NCBI GenBank assembly: GCA_037693485.1
Contig: CM075345.1
Span: forward strand, 113,389,501 to 113,453,500
DNA: 64,000 nt
DNA from: Kitagawia praeruptora
Lineage: Eukaryota; Streptophyta; Magnoliopsida; Apiales; Apiaceae
Direction of reading: 5' to 3'
The notes beneath the pieces are model-generated. The model saw only the letters and a list, made by a program, of their open reading frames with translations. It did not search any database and had not been told where the DNA came from. Positions 21,357 to 35,600 of this stretch are shown here, in pieces; position 1 is the first letter of the stretch; every line of letters begins with the position of its first letter. The position numbers and the translations under genes were made by a program.

Positions 21357-21607
21357 CTCCCTCCGTCCCATCCATTTCTTAACATAAAAAATTGCGTATC
21401 TGACACGCATTTTAAGGTGCATTTTAAGGATAGTTCTGTAACTTATTTTTGATATTTTCTTTTTTTGTACAAAAATAGGATTGTTCTATTTTTATACAAA
21501 AAAAGAAAATATCAAAAATAAGTTATAGAACTATCCTTAAAATGCACCTTAAAATCCGTGCCGGAAACTGGTCCGCAAATGTTAATAATTCAGTGGGACG
21601 GAGGGAG
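21357..21607. mobile_element. Stowaway MITE
   Basis: The 251-bp element starts CTCCCTCCGTCCCA and ends with the complementary GGGACGGAGGGAG, flanked by the TA target duplication (21355-21356 and 21608-21609). Nearly the whole interior is one long palindrome (AGTTCTGTAACTTATTTTTG pairs with its near complement), so its transcript would fold into a single hairpin. It belongs to the non-autonomous Tc1/mariner group. Confidence 0.95.
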
Positions 21608-22140
21608 TACTAAGTAATGGTAAATAGTATGATTGTGACGTGTTTATGGATTCAAAGTCCATTGGATTTGGATTGATTTGGTTATTGTTTTGAATCGATT
21701 ATGTTCCAACGGGCTAGTTTATTTTATAGAGGAGATGTTGCCCAATTTTCGTTAGAATTACAAGTTGTAAAGAATATAGTAGTGTGTTGTAAACTACTTA
21801 TAAATCAAGTAATCTTATGTGCTAAGTGTCTAAGTGATATATATGGTTTACATGTTCTATATGCTACGTGTTTAAATGCTTATGTGGCTTTACTAAGCTG
21901 TATTATAAATATAGCTGATATGTGCTATATATACTAAGTTTTAACGCGTTATAAGAATCGTTTGGGTAGAATAGGAATAGAAGTTGAAGAGGAGTGAAGT
22001 ATACTAAAGTAGTGTAATGGTTTATGTAGATACGAAAGGCGTAGGCCCTAGCAATAGAGGGAAAGCAAAAGCGGAGATTCAGTGACTGAGTTGTAGCCTC
22101 CTACCTGAGGCAAGTAACTCTATCTTTTCCTCGAAGTTTA
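21608..22140 (+). mobile_element. Piece of the older interrupted LTR-like sequence
   Basis: No credible gene is present; the 78-codon frame at 21701 is unsupported. Near 22080-22130 the block AGCCTCCTACCTGAGGCAAG then CTATCTTTTCC resembles the ACCAAGGCAAGTTTACTTTTC block of element D's LTR (about 53480-53500). This supports a Tekay-type LTR origin. It ends with GTTTA, the target duplication of element C. Confidence 0.45.
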
Positions 22141-25100
22141 TGTAACACCCCCAGATCCAGGGTCAGGGATCTGGTCGTTACGGTCTCAATATCCAACCAC
22201 AAAACCAACATAATTTAAATTACAACCTTGTGACCCAAAACAACAACATAAAACACACCCGTTATAGTCCCAGAGATGAAATCAGAGTAACCAACAATAT
22301 TATTAATCACAAGTTTGAGTCCTTACAACCCAAAGAATTACAATTACATACTCTTTGCCATCCATTAATAGATACCATAATATAAATACATTTGAGGCTC
22401 AATTGCTAACAACTAGCCTACCAGTAGTTGCATCCTCAACAAAGGTAGCCAAGACCTTAGCGGTAAACCTCTGACGGTTGACACCTGCTTACGCTGTGTG
22501 CGCCTTGCGCGGCCATCTGATCTAGCTGTTGTTGTGATATAAATAAATAAAGCAAGGGTGAGCAATAGCCCACCAGAAATATAATTGAACAGTGATAACA
22601 TATAACAGCCCAAATTATCTTTGAAACCATATGCCATGCATTAACGATGTAGTACCAATATAAGGTATGAGATGAAGTTACAAGGTAACTCAAAAATATA
22701 TTTGTTTTGAATAAATATCTGCTATGCAAAAGATAAGCAAGATATTCTCAATTATCATAAAAGAGGAACTTGCAGGAAAATATTGCAATTCCGGTTTCAA
22801 CACTTTTTCACCTTGCCAACACCAACAGTGTTGCAGAAATTTCTCACTTTTAGAAGATGAACTAATACGGGAGTATTGCCGCGCCAGATGCCTTGACGTT
22901 TACGATGATCAGTCGTATGTCATGCATCTCATCAGTCGTTCTCTACATGTAGAAGGTAGCTCCGACGGAATTACTTATCTACCGCCCTCTGGAACTCCTC
23001 AGCCAACGGTTGGGCTATTGCTGGACCGGCGCCACTCGGCCACTTACGCGTCTCCTAGTTCGAATATCATCCATGACTCTGAAACGTAAAGTTCGTCCCC
23101 CTTTTCCCCCAAGTGTGACACTTGTTGATAGGACTCCACAAAGTAGTCGTATCTAATTGGAAAGGAAAATTCACCAATATTTCCCAAGCTGATGCTTGTT
23201 AATGGATATAAACTTGTTACATCAATCATACCCCTCGAGCGTTGAGGAGGTAACCAAAAGACTCATATCGATGCTTGAAAGAATCAAGATGTGAGTGACA
23301 AGATAGTTTTAGCAAGTATAGGACCGGGCAGTCCAATAAATAACATCTCCAAGTGAGGTCCCCTTATATAATTTTTGGAAGTTGAGCGAGTATTTAAATC
23401 TTCTTATAAGATAGATTTAAATGAAAATAAAGTTCTGGGAACCTCCCCTTGATAAAATAGTCATAAAAGACTCCGAAATATTTTACATAATATCTGAAGG
23501 TGAAGGATAGCCTTTGAATAATATAAATCATTATAGAAAGAACTTAAAAGAATTTAAATAAATACTCCAAGAATATTTAATTTATCAATAATAATTAAGG
23601 GATATGATTAAATCATAATATTTCTCGTAAGTAATCCTCAAATAAATATATAGAATCGTTTACTAAATAATTCTCTTCTTTAAATGAATATTCAATATAA
23701 TATTCATTATTTAAATAAAACTCAAGTAAATATTTAAAATAATATTCACTAAATAAATCAAACCTTAAATGAATATTTGAAAATAATATTCATTTAATAA
23801 ATAATATTCTAAATGAATACCCAAATAATATTCTTAGTAATCAAAACTTTTAAAGGAATATTCGAAGCAATATTCCTTAAGTAAATAGAACTTCAAATGA
23901 ATATTTTAACATAATATTCATCAAGTACATAATATCTTAAATGAATATTCAAAATAATATTCATTTAATAAATAAATTCCAAATGAATATTCAATTGATA
24001 TTCAATAAACAAATAATATTCTAGAAAAAATATCCAAATGATATTCATTTAGTAATCGAAACCTTAATATTCGAAATAATATTCCTTGAGTAAATAGAAC
24101 TTCCAATGAATATTTTAAAATAATATTCATTAAGTAAATCAAACCTTAAATGAATATTCGAAAGTAATATTCATTAAATAAATAAAGATCAAATGAATAT
24201 TCCAAAATAATAATAAGTAAGCCAAATGAATATTTGGGAATGATATTCGTCAACCAAATAACTCTAATGAATATTCAAAATAATATTCATTAACTAAATA
24301 ACTCCAATGAATGATCAAAATAATATTCATTAAATAAATGTCATTCTAAATGAATATTAAAATAATATTCATTAAATATTCCTTCACTGAGGTAATACTC
24401 AAATAACGTTCCTCGAAAGATTCGTAATCGAATAAAAATCCTCGAAGTAATAAATTTGTCGCTGGGATCCCTTCCGGGTTTCCACGACTATTTATATATT
24501 ACAAAATATCGACTCCCGGTCTATATTTGAAGTATGAATATCAGACGCCCTTCGCTAAGGGTCTTAACCAAACAATCCGGCTTATAACTGATATTTCTTA
24601 TATAGTCTATAAGCCGATATCGATTCAGGGAACAAGTAATTCAATATTAACTTGAAAGTAGGCATGCATGCTATGGCATATGTATAAAACAATCATCATA
24701 TATATTATCACAACAACAGTTCCAAGTATTGGAAACTTGCCTGAGAATCGAGTGCGGGTAGGGGTAATGTGTCCCGGGTCAGCTCGACAATCTATAAACA
24801 ATCAGAATATTTAAGATTAACCACTTAACGCTTATTAAAAGGCTAAGTATAAACTCCACTTAAATCGAAACATGTTTTCGAGTTATCTCGTTACGTCTCT
24901 TTTAGTGTAACTCTTTTTATCACCGATACGATCCGACATTCGTTCGTTATCAAGACATGTCATCATGCTTATACTTGGTATATACTTAAGTCGTATAAGT
25001 TCTAAGGTTGGTCGTTTACGAATCAAGATTATACCTCGAGTGTTATCGCCCGTTTTCTAAGTTATAACCAAAGTCATACCTTTAAGGGGTTCGTTCGCGT

Positions 25101-27154
25101 TTAACCTCGATTCAAACATTTTTATAAAATCGGAAAACGATCCATTCGACATGTGGTTTTCTCCCACACCTTCCTTTTTACCTCTAATATTTAATTAATA
25201 AGATTCGCCACTGATTAAACGACATTTAAGGGAATCAATTTCAATTACGAACTTTCGTTTACGATTTCGAACCACTTTTACGAATTTAATCATAACTCCT
25301 AAACCGTAAGTCCATTTCATACGATCTTTATATCAAAACGAAGCTTATAACATAATATACCTTGTCATGGCAGAATACGAAGCTAGTCAGTGAGTTATGG
25401 CTACTGTCAAATATGATTTCTTAAGGTTAACGAAAATTCGGCATTACGACGGCTATAAATCGAACGTTCTAAAATCATAACGATTCCACAAAGCCACACC
25501 GGGCATCCAAACAACTTGTAAACATATTACATATCTCCAACTGTCCAAACTCATCTACTTTACCAACATGATCATCACATCTCTTAAATCAAACAATCAC
25601 TAAATAATCATGCTTAATCATGCTATTAACACATCTTATACTAAATCCATCAAGAGCATGCAAAATCTCAAAGTAAGATCTAGGGTTCATGAGGTTTATA
25701 CCTTCCTTGGAGAGTGTTAAAGCCCTTTCTAAGCCTTGATCTAGTCCTTAGAACTCATTACAACCTTAAACTAGCAAGAATCATCAAGAACATAGTTAGT
25801 GAATTTCGGATCTGCTATAACGCAGTTGAAAGATCATGAAAAACGAGGGCCTTACCAAGGTTTTCTGGACAAGGCTTCTAAAGGAGAGTTGTAGAGCATC
25901 CAACCAGCTTTCCAAAAAGCTAAAGAACACCAAATTCCATTGAGTAATGAAGGGGATATGGCCGTTTGAAAATCATCACAGAAACTGCCAACAATCTGGA
26001 CAGTTTGCTTCTTCAACTTGGGGAGATGATTTGCCTAGGCTATACTACTTTGATTGCTATGAAATTTGGAGCGAATATTGCCCATGGAGTGGAGAGGTTG
26101 TGGTCCAAATTTGGTGATTTTATCATGGATGAAAATGGAGATATGAATTTTTCTCTCATGGCTGTTCTTGTTGAGCAGTTTTGAAAAAAATGGAGAGAAT
26201 GTAGTTTGCTTGGCTTGTCTCTTGCTCTCATCTAATCTAATATGTATTATTGATATGTAAGGATAATATCTAGTCCATAAAGCTACTTTAATAAAGGTAG
26301 TATGTCATGGATGATGAAATCAAGTGGACAAGTGTTGATGTTTTGGTGGTAAGATGAGAAAGTTATGCTAAGTACTAGTTTGATCCTAATTGATCTAGTT
26401 CCTTTGGTAACTACTTGGTTACTTGCCCTTATCCACTTGCACATGCATGTATCTTGATCCTCTTGCTTGTTCTTTGTCCGGTTATTACTCAATTCGTTGA
26501 TCGTTCGAGGGAATAACTCATTCGTTTCTAGTTAGGGTTTTACCGAAAACCTTCTTAATAATTCTAATACTATTCTTCATCTTTCTTAATACTTCTCGAA
26601 TTTAAATTCCTTAATTCCCTTTTATAAATCCTTAAGTCTTGCAGTGTCTAGGGAAATCTCGGAGAAAATAAAAGTGCTCTTTTTCTGAATCCGACAGCTT
26701 TTACATACACTTATTTTCCTCCTGGATCACTAATACGAACTCAGAAATCCGTTCCGAATACCGGGTATAACATTATTATAATAATATTCCAAATTCCACC
26801 AAAATCACTATTCATCACTTATTTTTATTTAATTCCTATAATTAGGAAAATGAACCTGGTTCACCCTCGAGTGTTCCTTAACCTTTTTACGGAACCGCTG
26901 GGCTTATAATAGATATTGATTTGGATGACACAAGAATAATCTTACTTGGAGAAATCTTCTCATATTCTTAGGAGATAGATCATTCTTATCTATGTTGTCA
27001 ACCAAAGGTATTCTGCATGACATATAATAATTGAATCCAAATCCATTCCATTCATTAAATAGACAGTCGTTACATCGCAGTCATAACCACTATTCATTCC
27101 CATATTATTACATAATAAAAGTTTTAGTTCTACCAAAAAATCTGGGTTCTTACA
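22141..27154 (-). mobile_element. 3' LTR of element C (in element orientation)
   Basis: 5,014 bp, co-linear without indels with 32678-37691 (constant offset 10,537). It holds an AT-rich palindromic array at about 23680-24390. Frames such as 22724-23089 and 25966-26184 occur at matching positions in the other LTR but show no protein motif. Confidence 0.95.
23680..24390. repeat. Palindromic AT minisatellite in the element C LTR
   Basis: About sixteen degenerate units of 40-50 bp, each built around an ATGAATATT..AATATTCAT palindrome with TTAAATAAAT-type linkers, lie in tandem. The matching array in the other LTR is at about 34217-34927. Confidence 0.85.
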
Positions 27155-27178
27155 GTCTCCCCTCCTTAAAAGGATTCC
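27155..27178 (-). other. Polypurine tract of element C
   Basis: Read on the minus strand, TTTTAAGGAGGGGAGAC directly precedes the LTR start TGTAAGAACCC. The same block precedes the 3' LTR of element D at about 61545, which supports the relationship. A second similar tract (CCTTTAAGGAGGGGAGGTA) lies at 27671-27690. Confidence 0.85.
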
Positions 27179-30100
27179 GTCCCGGAATCAGGTAGAAGAC
27201 AAATGGGTACTTGTTGGTCATTTCACTTTCCAGTTCTCTGGTCGATCCTTACACCTTCCAATCTTTCTAAAGCACATCATACTGGTGTTACAACACACCC
27301 TTTATCCGTTCTACCAATTCTTTGATACTTTTGCATAACACATCATCCGGTATACGCTCTTGTCCGTTCTTATACTATTAACCTTATTGGTACGTGCAGT
27401 GACTTCGGTATCACTAAGGCGCTACGAATTCCGGAGATCACCTCACTCGTAATTTTTTGCAATTTCTTGATCGCTTTAATCTTCGCAATCTCGATGTATA
27501 TATATTTAGGTGAGAAAAATTTTATCGAGAGATCACTGTGATCAATGAACATTTGTTACATTGCATAGCTAGTACAGAAGGGGGCCAGCCTCTAGTACTT
27601 GACAAGCAATTAAACAATTAATGGCATTCCACTTAGACTCCTATCACACAGACAGAGAGTCACGTAGTAGTACCTCCCCTCCTTAAAGGGTTGTTCTTCT
27701 CAATTTAGAGGAAAATAAATAAGGGATATTAAAAGGAAAGAATTTCAGAGAATTATATAAGAAGATTTTCATGATTGTCAAAATATCATACTCAGAATTT
27801 ACCTCTGAACTATAGAGGTTTATTAGGGAAGGAAAGTAATCGTATTCGTATCAAATACTACTTTATCGTAATCTCACATATCACATGTCCTTGTTTCTCT
27901 GTCCATCATTCTATGGACCTATACTCTTGTTTGATATTAGCATTACTTACTTTTGGAAAATCCTTCAACCTCTCAGGTTAAAATCATGGATTTCTCGCTT
28001 GACATTATTATTACTGGCATTTCACGCCACGACACTGGCCATTTCATACTCATAATTCTAACACTATCAGGTTGTCATTCCGAGTGTTCGTTAGGAAAAA
28101 AAAAACCCATTCATCAATCCATTCATAACATTTCTTGCTTCACATTCCATAATTATTTCCCATTCTTTTCTTTATCAATCACATCCATCTTATCATCTAG
28201 TTCTCATTCACTTCTGTTATTGAACTCCACCGTTACCTTATTAGGGGAACGCGTGTTACCTTTATTCAATATACGTGGCACGTTTGTGGTCAAACTTTCC
28301 TTTGTTCAACCATCTAGATTTCACTTTCTCATTCCATGAGTCTCTTTATTTCTCAATCAACTATTCCATATTTCCTCGGATTTTCCAAACTTAAAAAGGA
28401 GTCAATTTGTATGTCATTCATGCTCCTAATTCCAACTTTCCGTTTTGGCCAATACCCTTACCTTGCCAATCCCATACTCTTCTCGCTTCATTACTGGAGC
28501 TTCTCATGAGTCTGCCTATCTGACTCTCTTATTAATTCCCAATTCTATTTCCATCTCTATCAGTCTCTTGTCTTTATTTCTACTATAATCATTTTATGAA
28601 CCATCATGACCTAATTCTTCATTTCAAATATCTCGTCGATCCAGAAATTACACCATCCGAAATAAACCTGGATGATTTCTCTAACTTAGATTCACTTCGA
28701 CATTTCCACAGTCGTTACCACCTAATTTCTCAGAAGGATCACCATCGCTTATCGTTTACTTAGTGCTTTAACAACTAAGCATCATAATTATCAATTCAAG
28801 ATCCTCTAGGAAAACAAAATAATCACTAATCCCTATCCATAGGGAATGCTTCCTGAACTTGACGTAGATATTACATGAAGCAGATAAAATTGCAGGAAAG
28901 CTTCCAGCATCGCAGCTGGAACAGGCTGGTGAGATTATTAATCATATATCTCCGGTAGAAGACTAAAAGCTTAGCGGTTTGCTTAATCGCTTGCCAATCT
29001 CATAATTCTCTATCTTGTTTGCACAGAAATACACCAACATAAACTTGCTTGTCATTCATCATCGTGCCATTTGGCTTATCAGTATTTGTACCATCTCTGT
29101 TTTTTTTTTTTTTTTTTTTGGTCATCTACTACCAATTCCTTGTTACTTAACTTTCCCCCACTCATTCCAAAGGAAAGGCGAGTCTCTTGGGGAATTTGGT
29201 CTGGCCTGTCGTAGAGCCTCATAATGTCGATGATGTGCTACTGGCAACATCAGGAATCGAATCTTTACTTAAACTATTCCTATAGTTGATCCTGACACAA
29301 TCATTAGACGGGATGTAACTTCCTCTACCACATTATGACCATCAAGGTCCTTTACACTATCATTCTATCTCTCTAGTATGAGCATTTATACTTACTCCCC
29401 TATACTTAAAGTGTCGGCCACCTCGTTGGCCTTTCCTGATTATAATAATTTCTTGAGATCCATGTTTTCTGGATCTACTCCAACTCAGGGTGGAAGCATT
29501 CTCCCTTAAATTCTGTTGAATGAGAGAAAACATCTATCAGTCTTTTCCAAAAGTCATTGCTCCCACCTTTCTAGTGTGAACTTTACTACCAGTACTCCCA
29601 ATCAAACCTAGGATATTTCCTTACTTAAATCCCTTCTTGTTTTAGGATAATCTCAACCTTATTAGTTCAATCCATACTTTCTCATGGTTTCACACATACT
29701 TCCTCTGGCCTTATTGTTACTATGTCATACATTCCTTACCAAACTTCCCTTTCCGAAGTTCAGAACATTACCTCTTCCCTTATAGGGTTCCTTAGGTCAT
29801 CCTCATCATTCATCCTATATCTTCTGGGTACAGGGTATATCAAACATCATTAACCAATTCTATAACGATTCTGTCTATGTACTTTTTGAGACTCCTTTCC
29901 ACAATTCCTTATAGGTTATTGACACCTTGGTCTATTCATTTATATCATCTGATTTCACAATGTCTATTGTTAGGGGTGATGCTATTCTTTGTGCATCCCC
30001 CAGGGTTCGTCTTAATATATGGACATTCTATGCTCAATTCTAGTTTCAAGGAATACTTATATCCTATACTTGGCAATTCAATCATATATCCTTAATAAGG

Positions 30101-32658
30101 GTCTCTTTTAATCATTCTCATCTTGATAGTCTATAGGTAGACTAATGCTAACCTCTTCTTTCAAACGAATGTTAGTCTATATGACCTTCCAAAAGACAAC
30201 ACATGTCTATCTGCTCTTTCTTACAGAACTTGGTAAAGGTAGCAAGGATGTTCTGGAAGATATTGGTCGTGATCAACGTGAATTTCTTAGTGCCTAATAC
30301 ATATAGGGTATTTATAAAATCCATCCTCATGTATCTCAATTCATTTTACACCAAAAGTTCTCGCGGTTGGCACTTTGTTAGAAGCACCCCGCTTTGTCCT
30401 TACATTGCTGGTTCAATCACTTGATAATCCTTAGTGACTTGGCCCCACTGGCCATGCTAAAATATGTGAGTTAGGGGTCGGCTAATAGCATTACTTTTCT
30501 AGCAATTGCTGGCATAGTGCCTTCTACTTTGATACCTTTTGATCTTTTCAAAACTTCACTCCATATAAGTCTCAATCGACTTCTCGGTGCCATCTCCGGT
30601 CACCTTTCCTTCTCTTTTATTCTTCTAGTTACTCTTATCAATTCCACGTACCACAAAAGCTTAACATTTCTGGCATAACAACCTTTTCATTTAAGTCAAT
30701 CCCAGAATTTCTCAGTCCGGCTTGTTTCTTAATTACATTCAACTTCATAATTTTATCCATATAATCAGTCATAATAATCGGGGTCTGTCTACCAGCCTGC
30801 ATAGCGGCTACCCTACCCAATCCATAGGGTTCGCTTCAGTTTCCATTCTCTTCGGTGACGTATTCAGATAATCAGAAAGACAGGGTTTGCAAGAATTCGT
30901 TGAATTCCTTTCCAGAATTTGGGAAAATTTCAGTTAATCTATTCACCCACTAGTAACATGCCACATCTTCCCGATACATATTCGTCCTATTAGTCGATAC
31001 TACCAAATACCAGTCTTCTTAACAACTAGTCTCAGAAGGAACACTACCTTCGGGGTTAGTCGTTCCTCAACATTGGCACTACCAAGGCCATCCGAATCCG
31101 ATGAACTGCGCTGTCTAAATGTATTCGAAATTACGCTGTCGTGCTACATAAGCGCAGACCTATACCTGTATGAGTTGCATCATAATATCTCCCAAAGTTT
31201 CCTTCTTCCATTAGGCAATGCCAACCATGGTCATCACCAACTTCACCTTTAGCTCCAGGAAGATCTTCTCACGTTTATCTTGTCCATTCAAACTTTTATT
31301 CTTACAATGAGTCGGGTTACGGGACTACACTTTCTGTAAAGTCCTGAGCAAATCTTTGGTAGTACCTTGTGAATTTTATGAAATTTCTCACCTTTGCCAG
31401 TGTGGTTGGCCAATCTTCATTTGAAACTGTCTTTAACTTGGTAGGGCCGACCAACACTACTCTTATTGATCATGTGTCCTATTGCTGGACTTCATTTTGC
31501 CAAAACTCTTATTACGAGAACATGTCCTACGCCTGTTCTTTCAGGTTGCATCTAAAAGCATTCTCGATTACATCTCAACCACTGCTCGCCTTGCCTAATC
31601 CATTTATGATTCAGTGTCAGAATAAACTTAAGATAACTACCATAATCCATTCAAGGAAAAGAAAGAATTTAATATTCTTCTGAATCACATGCATCTAATG
31701 TTTCTGGTTCATCATTCCACTGAATTGAACTGAACTTATAATTGGTTCCTGACGATGGCCTCATTACTAGTTTATCACAGAGTCACTGGTCTTCTCCTCT
31801 TATAGGTTCTGAGATCATTGTCTCGATTACTACTTCCTTATATACTTTATCCAATCATACCATCGCCTTCCAATGTCTTCATTTTCTAAGTTGATCCATT
31901 CATAAAATGGACATTTCCTTGAACCCAACCACCTCATCAATCTAAGTTTGACTTTACAAATTATCACTCATGAAATCTGCCTTCTCATGGCGAATTATCA
32001 TTAACAATATTCACACTAATTCATTTATCACATGATATGGCACTTGCCACCTATGTCTTAACTGTTCCTAGGGACTCTGCTCCCCGTCCTCTATCAATGT
32101 CTTTGATAATCATGTACCACTCTATCTCTTTCCTCATTAATCTATCCCCATATAGGATCTCAAGTAATTCCTCAAATCCGTCCTACCTGCTGGTACTTCA
32201 TCTAGCAGTCCAGCTATGAATCCAATACGCATCTTTAGTTCTCTTAATAATATCTCAGTTCTTTATGCTCACTTTTATGAGCTCTATACCTTAACTCTTA
32301 CAGTCTCTCTGGCTGTAGCCCTCATTTCCTGAAGTGTAAACTCCTTATACTTATTAATATTTCCTTCTTCTGCTGGGACCTCAACCGGGCCCTCAGTAGG
32401 GTGCTCTATCGAATCCATCTTCCGATCTTTAACATCAAAACAAGCATCATTATGTTACTGCTCGTAATCCCCAAGGTCTGTCGCCTTACTAGTCGATACG
32501 AGAACGAGCTAAGTTACTATCATGATACTTTAGGGTTCCCATAAGGGTTTTATATGTCAATACTACATTATGTAGTCTGACTATGAACTTGGCAAGAGTT
32601 CTTATTATCTTAATGAATTTATTGTTTTAACGTCACGTCATCTCTGGGATTTATAACG
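27179..32658 (-). pseudogene. Decayed chromovirus gag-pol region of element C
   Basis: No intact protein exists. On the minus strand, segments can still be aligned by eye to the intact pol of element D. The RT end and connection lie at about 31620-31390 (a TTLAKVRNFI then RYYQRFAQDF segment). An RNase H start is near 31250-31130 (YYDATHTGIG in place of a YSDASHKGLG segment). The integrase C-terminus and chromodomain lie at about 27560-27190 (FFSPKYI, then RELESEM..KYP). Stops and frameshifts are frequent throughout. Spacing is abnormal: little room remains for gag and protease before the RT segment, while the RNase H-to-end distance is about 2 kb too long, so rearrangement or an unrecognised insertion is likely. 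A short frame near 32390 on the minus strand starts MDSIEHPTEG. The plus-strand frames here are not genes. Confidence 0.65.
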
Positions 32659-32673
32659 CTCTCTCTAATACCA
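32659..32673 (-). other. Primer-binding site of element C
   Basis: On the minus strand, TGGTATTAGAGAGAG follows the LTR terminus after four bases. It resembles the initiator-Met tRNA site TGGTATCAGAGC with substitutions; element D has the closer TGGTATCAGAG at the same position. Confidence 0.75.
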
Positions 32674-32677
32674 TTTC

Positions 32678-35600
32678 TGTAACACCCCCAGATCCAGGGT
32701 CAGGGATCTGGTCGTTACGGTCTCAATATCCAACCACAAAACCAACATAATTTAAATTACAACCTTGTGACCCAAAACAACAACATAAAACACACCCGTT
32801 ATAGTCCCAGAGATGAAATCAGAGTAACCAACAATATTATTAATCACAAGTTTGAGTCCTTACAACCCAAAGAATTACAATTACATACTCTTTGCCATCC
32901 ATTAATAGATACCATAATATAAATACATTTGAGGCTCAATTGCTAACAACTAGCCTACCAGTAGTTGCATCCTCAACAAAGGTAGCCAAGACCTTAGCGG
33001 TAAACCTCTGACGGTTGACACCTGCTTACGCTGTGTGCGCCTTGCGCGGCCATCTGATCTAGCTGTTGTTGTGATATAAATAAATAAAGCAAGGGTGAGC
33101 AATAGCCCACCAGAAATATAATTGAACAGTGATAACATATAACAGCCCAAATTATCTTTGAAACCATATGCCATGCATTAACGATGTAGTACCAATATAA
33201 GGTATGAGATGAAGTTACAAGGTAACTCAAAAATATATTTGTTTTGAATAAATATCTGCTATGCAAAAGATAAGCAAGATATTCTCAATTATCATAAAAG
33301 AGGAACTTGCAGGAAAATATTGCAATTCCGGTTTCAACACTTTTTCACCTTGCCAACACCAACAGTGTTGCAGAAATTTCTCACTTTTAGAAGATGAACT
33401 AATACGGGAGTATTGCCGCGCCAGATGCCTTGACGTTTACGATGATCAGTCGTATGTCATGCATCTCATCAGTCGTTCTCTACATGTAGAAGGTAGCTCC
33501 GACGGAATTACTTATCTACCGCCCTCTGGAACTCCTCAGCCAACGGTTGGGCTATTGCTGGACCGGCGCCACTCGGCCACTTACGCGTCTCCTAGTTCGA
33601 ATATCATCCATGACTCTGAAACGTAAAGTTCGTCCCCCTTTTCCCCCAAGTGTAACACTTGTTGATAGGACTCCACAAAGTAGTCGTATCTAATTGGAAA
33701 GGAAAATTCACCAATATTTCCCAAGCTGATGCTTGTTAATGGATATAAACTTGTTACATCAATCATACCCCTCGAGCGTTGAGGAGGTAACCAAAAGACT
33801 CATATCGATGCTTGAAAGAATCAAGATGTGAGTGACAAGATAGTTTTAGCAAGTATAGGACCGGGCAGTCCAATAAATAACATCTCCAAGTGAGGTCCCC
33901 TTATATAATTTTTGGAAGTTGAGCGAGTATTTAAATCTTCTTATAAGATAGATTTAAATGAAAATAAAGTTTTGGGAACCTCCCCTTGATAAAATAGTCA
34001 TAAAAGACTCCGAAATATTTTACATAATATCTGAAGGTGAAGGATAGCCTTTGAATAATATAAATCATTATAGAAAGAACTTAAAAGAATTTAAATAAAT
34101 ACTCCAAGAATATTTAATTTATCAATAATAATTAAGGGATATGATTAAATCATAATATTTCTCGTAAGTAATCCTCAAATAAATATATAGAATCGTTTAC
34201 TAAATAATTCTCTTCTTTAAATGAATATTCAATATAATATTCATTATTTAAATAAAACTCAAGTAAATATTTAAAATAATATTCACTAAATAAATCAAAC
34301 CTTAAATGAATATTTGAAAATAATATTCATTTAATAAATAATATTCTAAATGAATACCCAAATAATATTCTTAGTAATCAAAACTTTTAAAGGAATATTC
34401 GAAGCAATATTCCTTAAGTAAATAGAACTTCAAATGAATATTTTAACATAATATTCATCAAGTACATAATATCTTAAATGAATATTCAAAATAATATTCA
34501 TTTAATAAATAAATTCCAAATGAATATTCAATTGATATTCAATAAACAAATAATATTCTAGAAAAAATATCCAAATGATATTCATTTAGTAATCGAAACC
34601 TTAATATTCGAAATAATATTCCTTGAGTAAATAGAACTTCCAATGAATATTTTAAAATAATATTCATTAAGTAAATCAAACCTTAAATGAATATTCGAAA
34701 GTAATATTCATTAAATAAATAAAGATCAAATGAATATTCCAAAATAATAATAAGTAAGCCAAATGAATATTTGGGAATGATATTCGTCAACCAAATAACT
34801 CTAATGAATATTCAAAATAATATTCATTAACTAAATAACTCCAATGAATGATCAAAATAATATTCATTAAATAAATGTCATTCTAAATGAATATTAAAAT
34901 AATATTCATTAAATATTCCTTCACTGAGGTAATACTCAAATAACGTTCCTCGAAAGATTCGTAATCGAATAAATATCCTCGAAGTAATAAATTTGTCGCT
35001 GGGATCCCTTCCGGGTTTCCACGACTATTTATATATTACAAAATATCGACTCCCGGTCTATATTTGAAGTATGAATATCATACGCCCTTCGCTAAGGGTA
35101 TTAACCAAACAATCCGGCTTATAACTGATATTTCTTATATAGTCTATAAGCCGATATCGATTCAGGGAACAAGTAATTCAATATTAACTTGAAAGTAGGC
35201 ATGCATGCTATGGCATATGTATAAAACAATCATCATATATATTATCACAACAACAGTTCCAAGTATTGGAAACTTGCCTGAGAATCGAGTGCGGGTAGGG
35301 GTAATGTGTCCCGGGTCAGCTCGACAATCTATAAACAATCAGAATATTTAAGATTAACCACTTAACGCTTATTAAAAGGCTAAGTATAAACTCCACTTAA
35401 ATCGAAACATGTTTTCGAGTTATCTCGTTACGTCTCTTTTAGTGTAACTCTTTTTATCACCGATACGATCCGACATTCGTTCGTTATCAAGACATGTCAT
35501 CATGCTTATACTTGGTATATACTTAAGTCGTATAAGTTCTAAGGTTGGTCGTTTACGAATCAAGATTATACCTCGAGTGTTATCGCCCGTTTTCTAAGTT

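Noticed and set aside
22724..23089. 121-codon ORF present again at 33261-33626
   Set aside because: Its duplication is explained by lying in the two LTRs of element C. On the element's coding strand it is antisense U5/R sequence without motif.
23680..24390. Regular repeat array considered as CRISPR-like
   Set aside because: Units are degenerate and palindromic with no unique spacers, and they lie in a plant LTR.
25966..26184. 72-codon ORF, repeated at 36503-36721
   Set aside because: It lies in the LTR, has no family resemblance, and its two copies differ by the same LTR mismatches without sign of constraint.
30638..30820. 60-codon minus-strand ORF in the interior of element C
   Set aside because: It is in the element's coding orientation but matches none of the pol segments I could recognise. 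It is too short in a stop-rich region to support.
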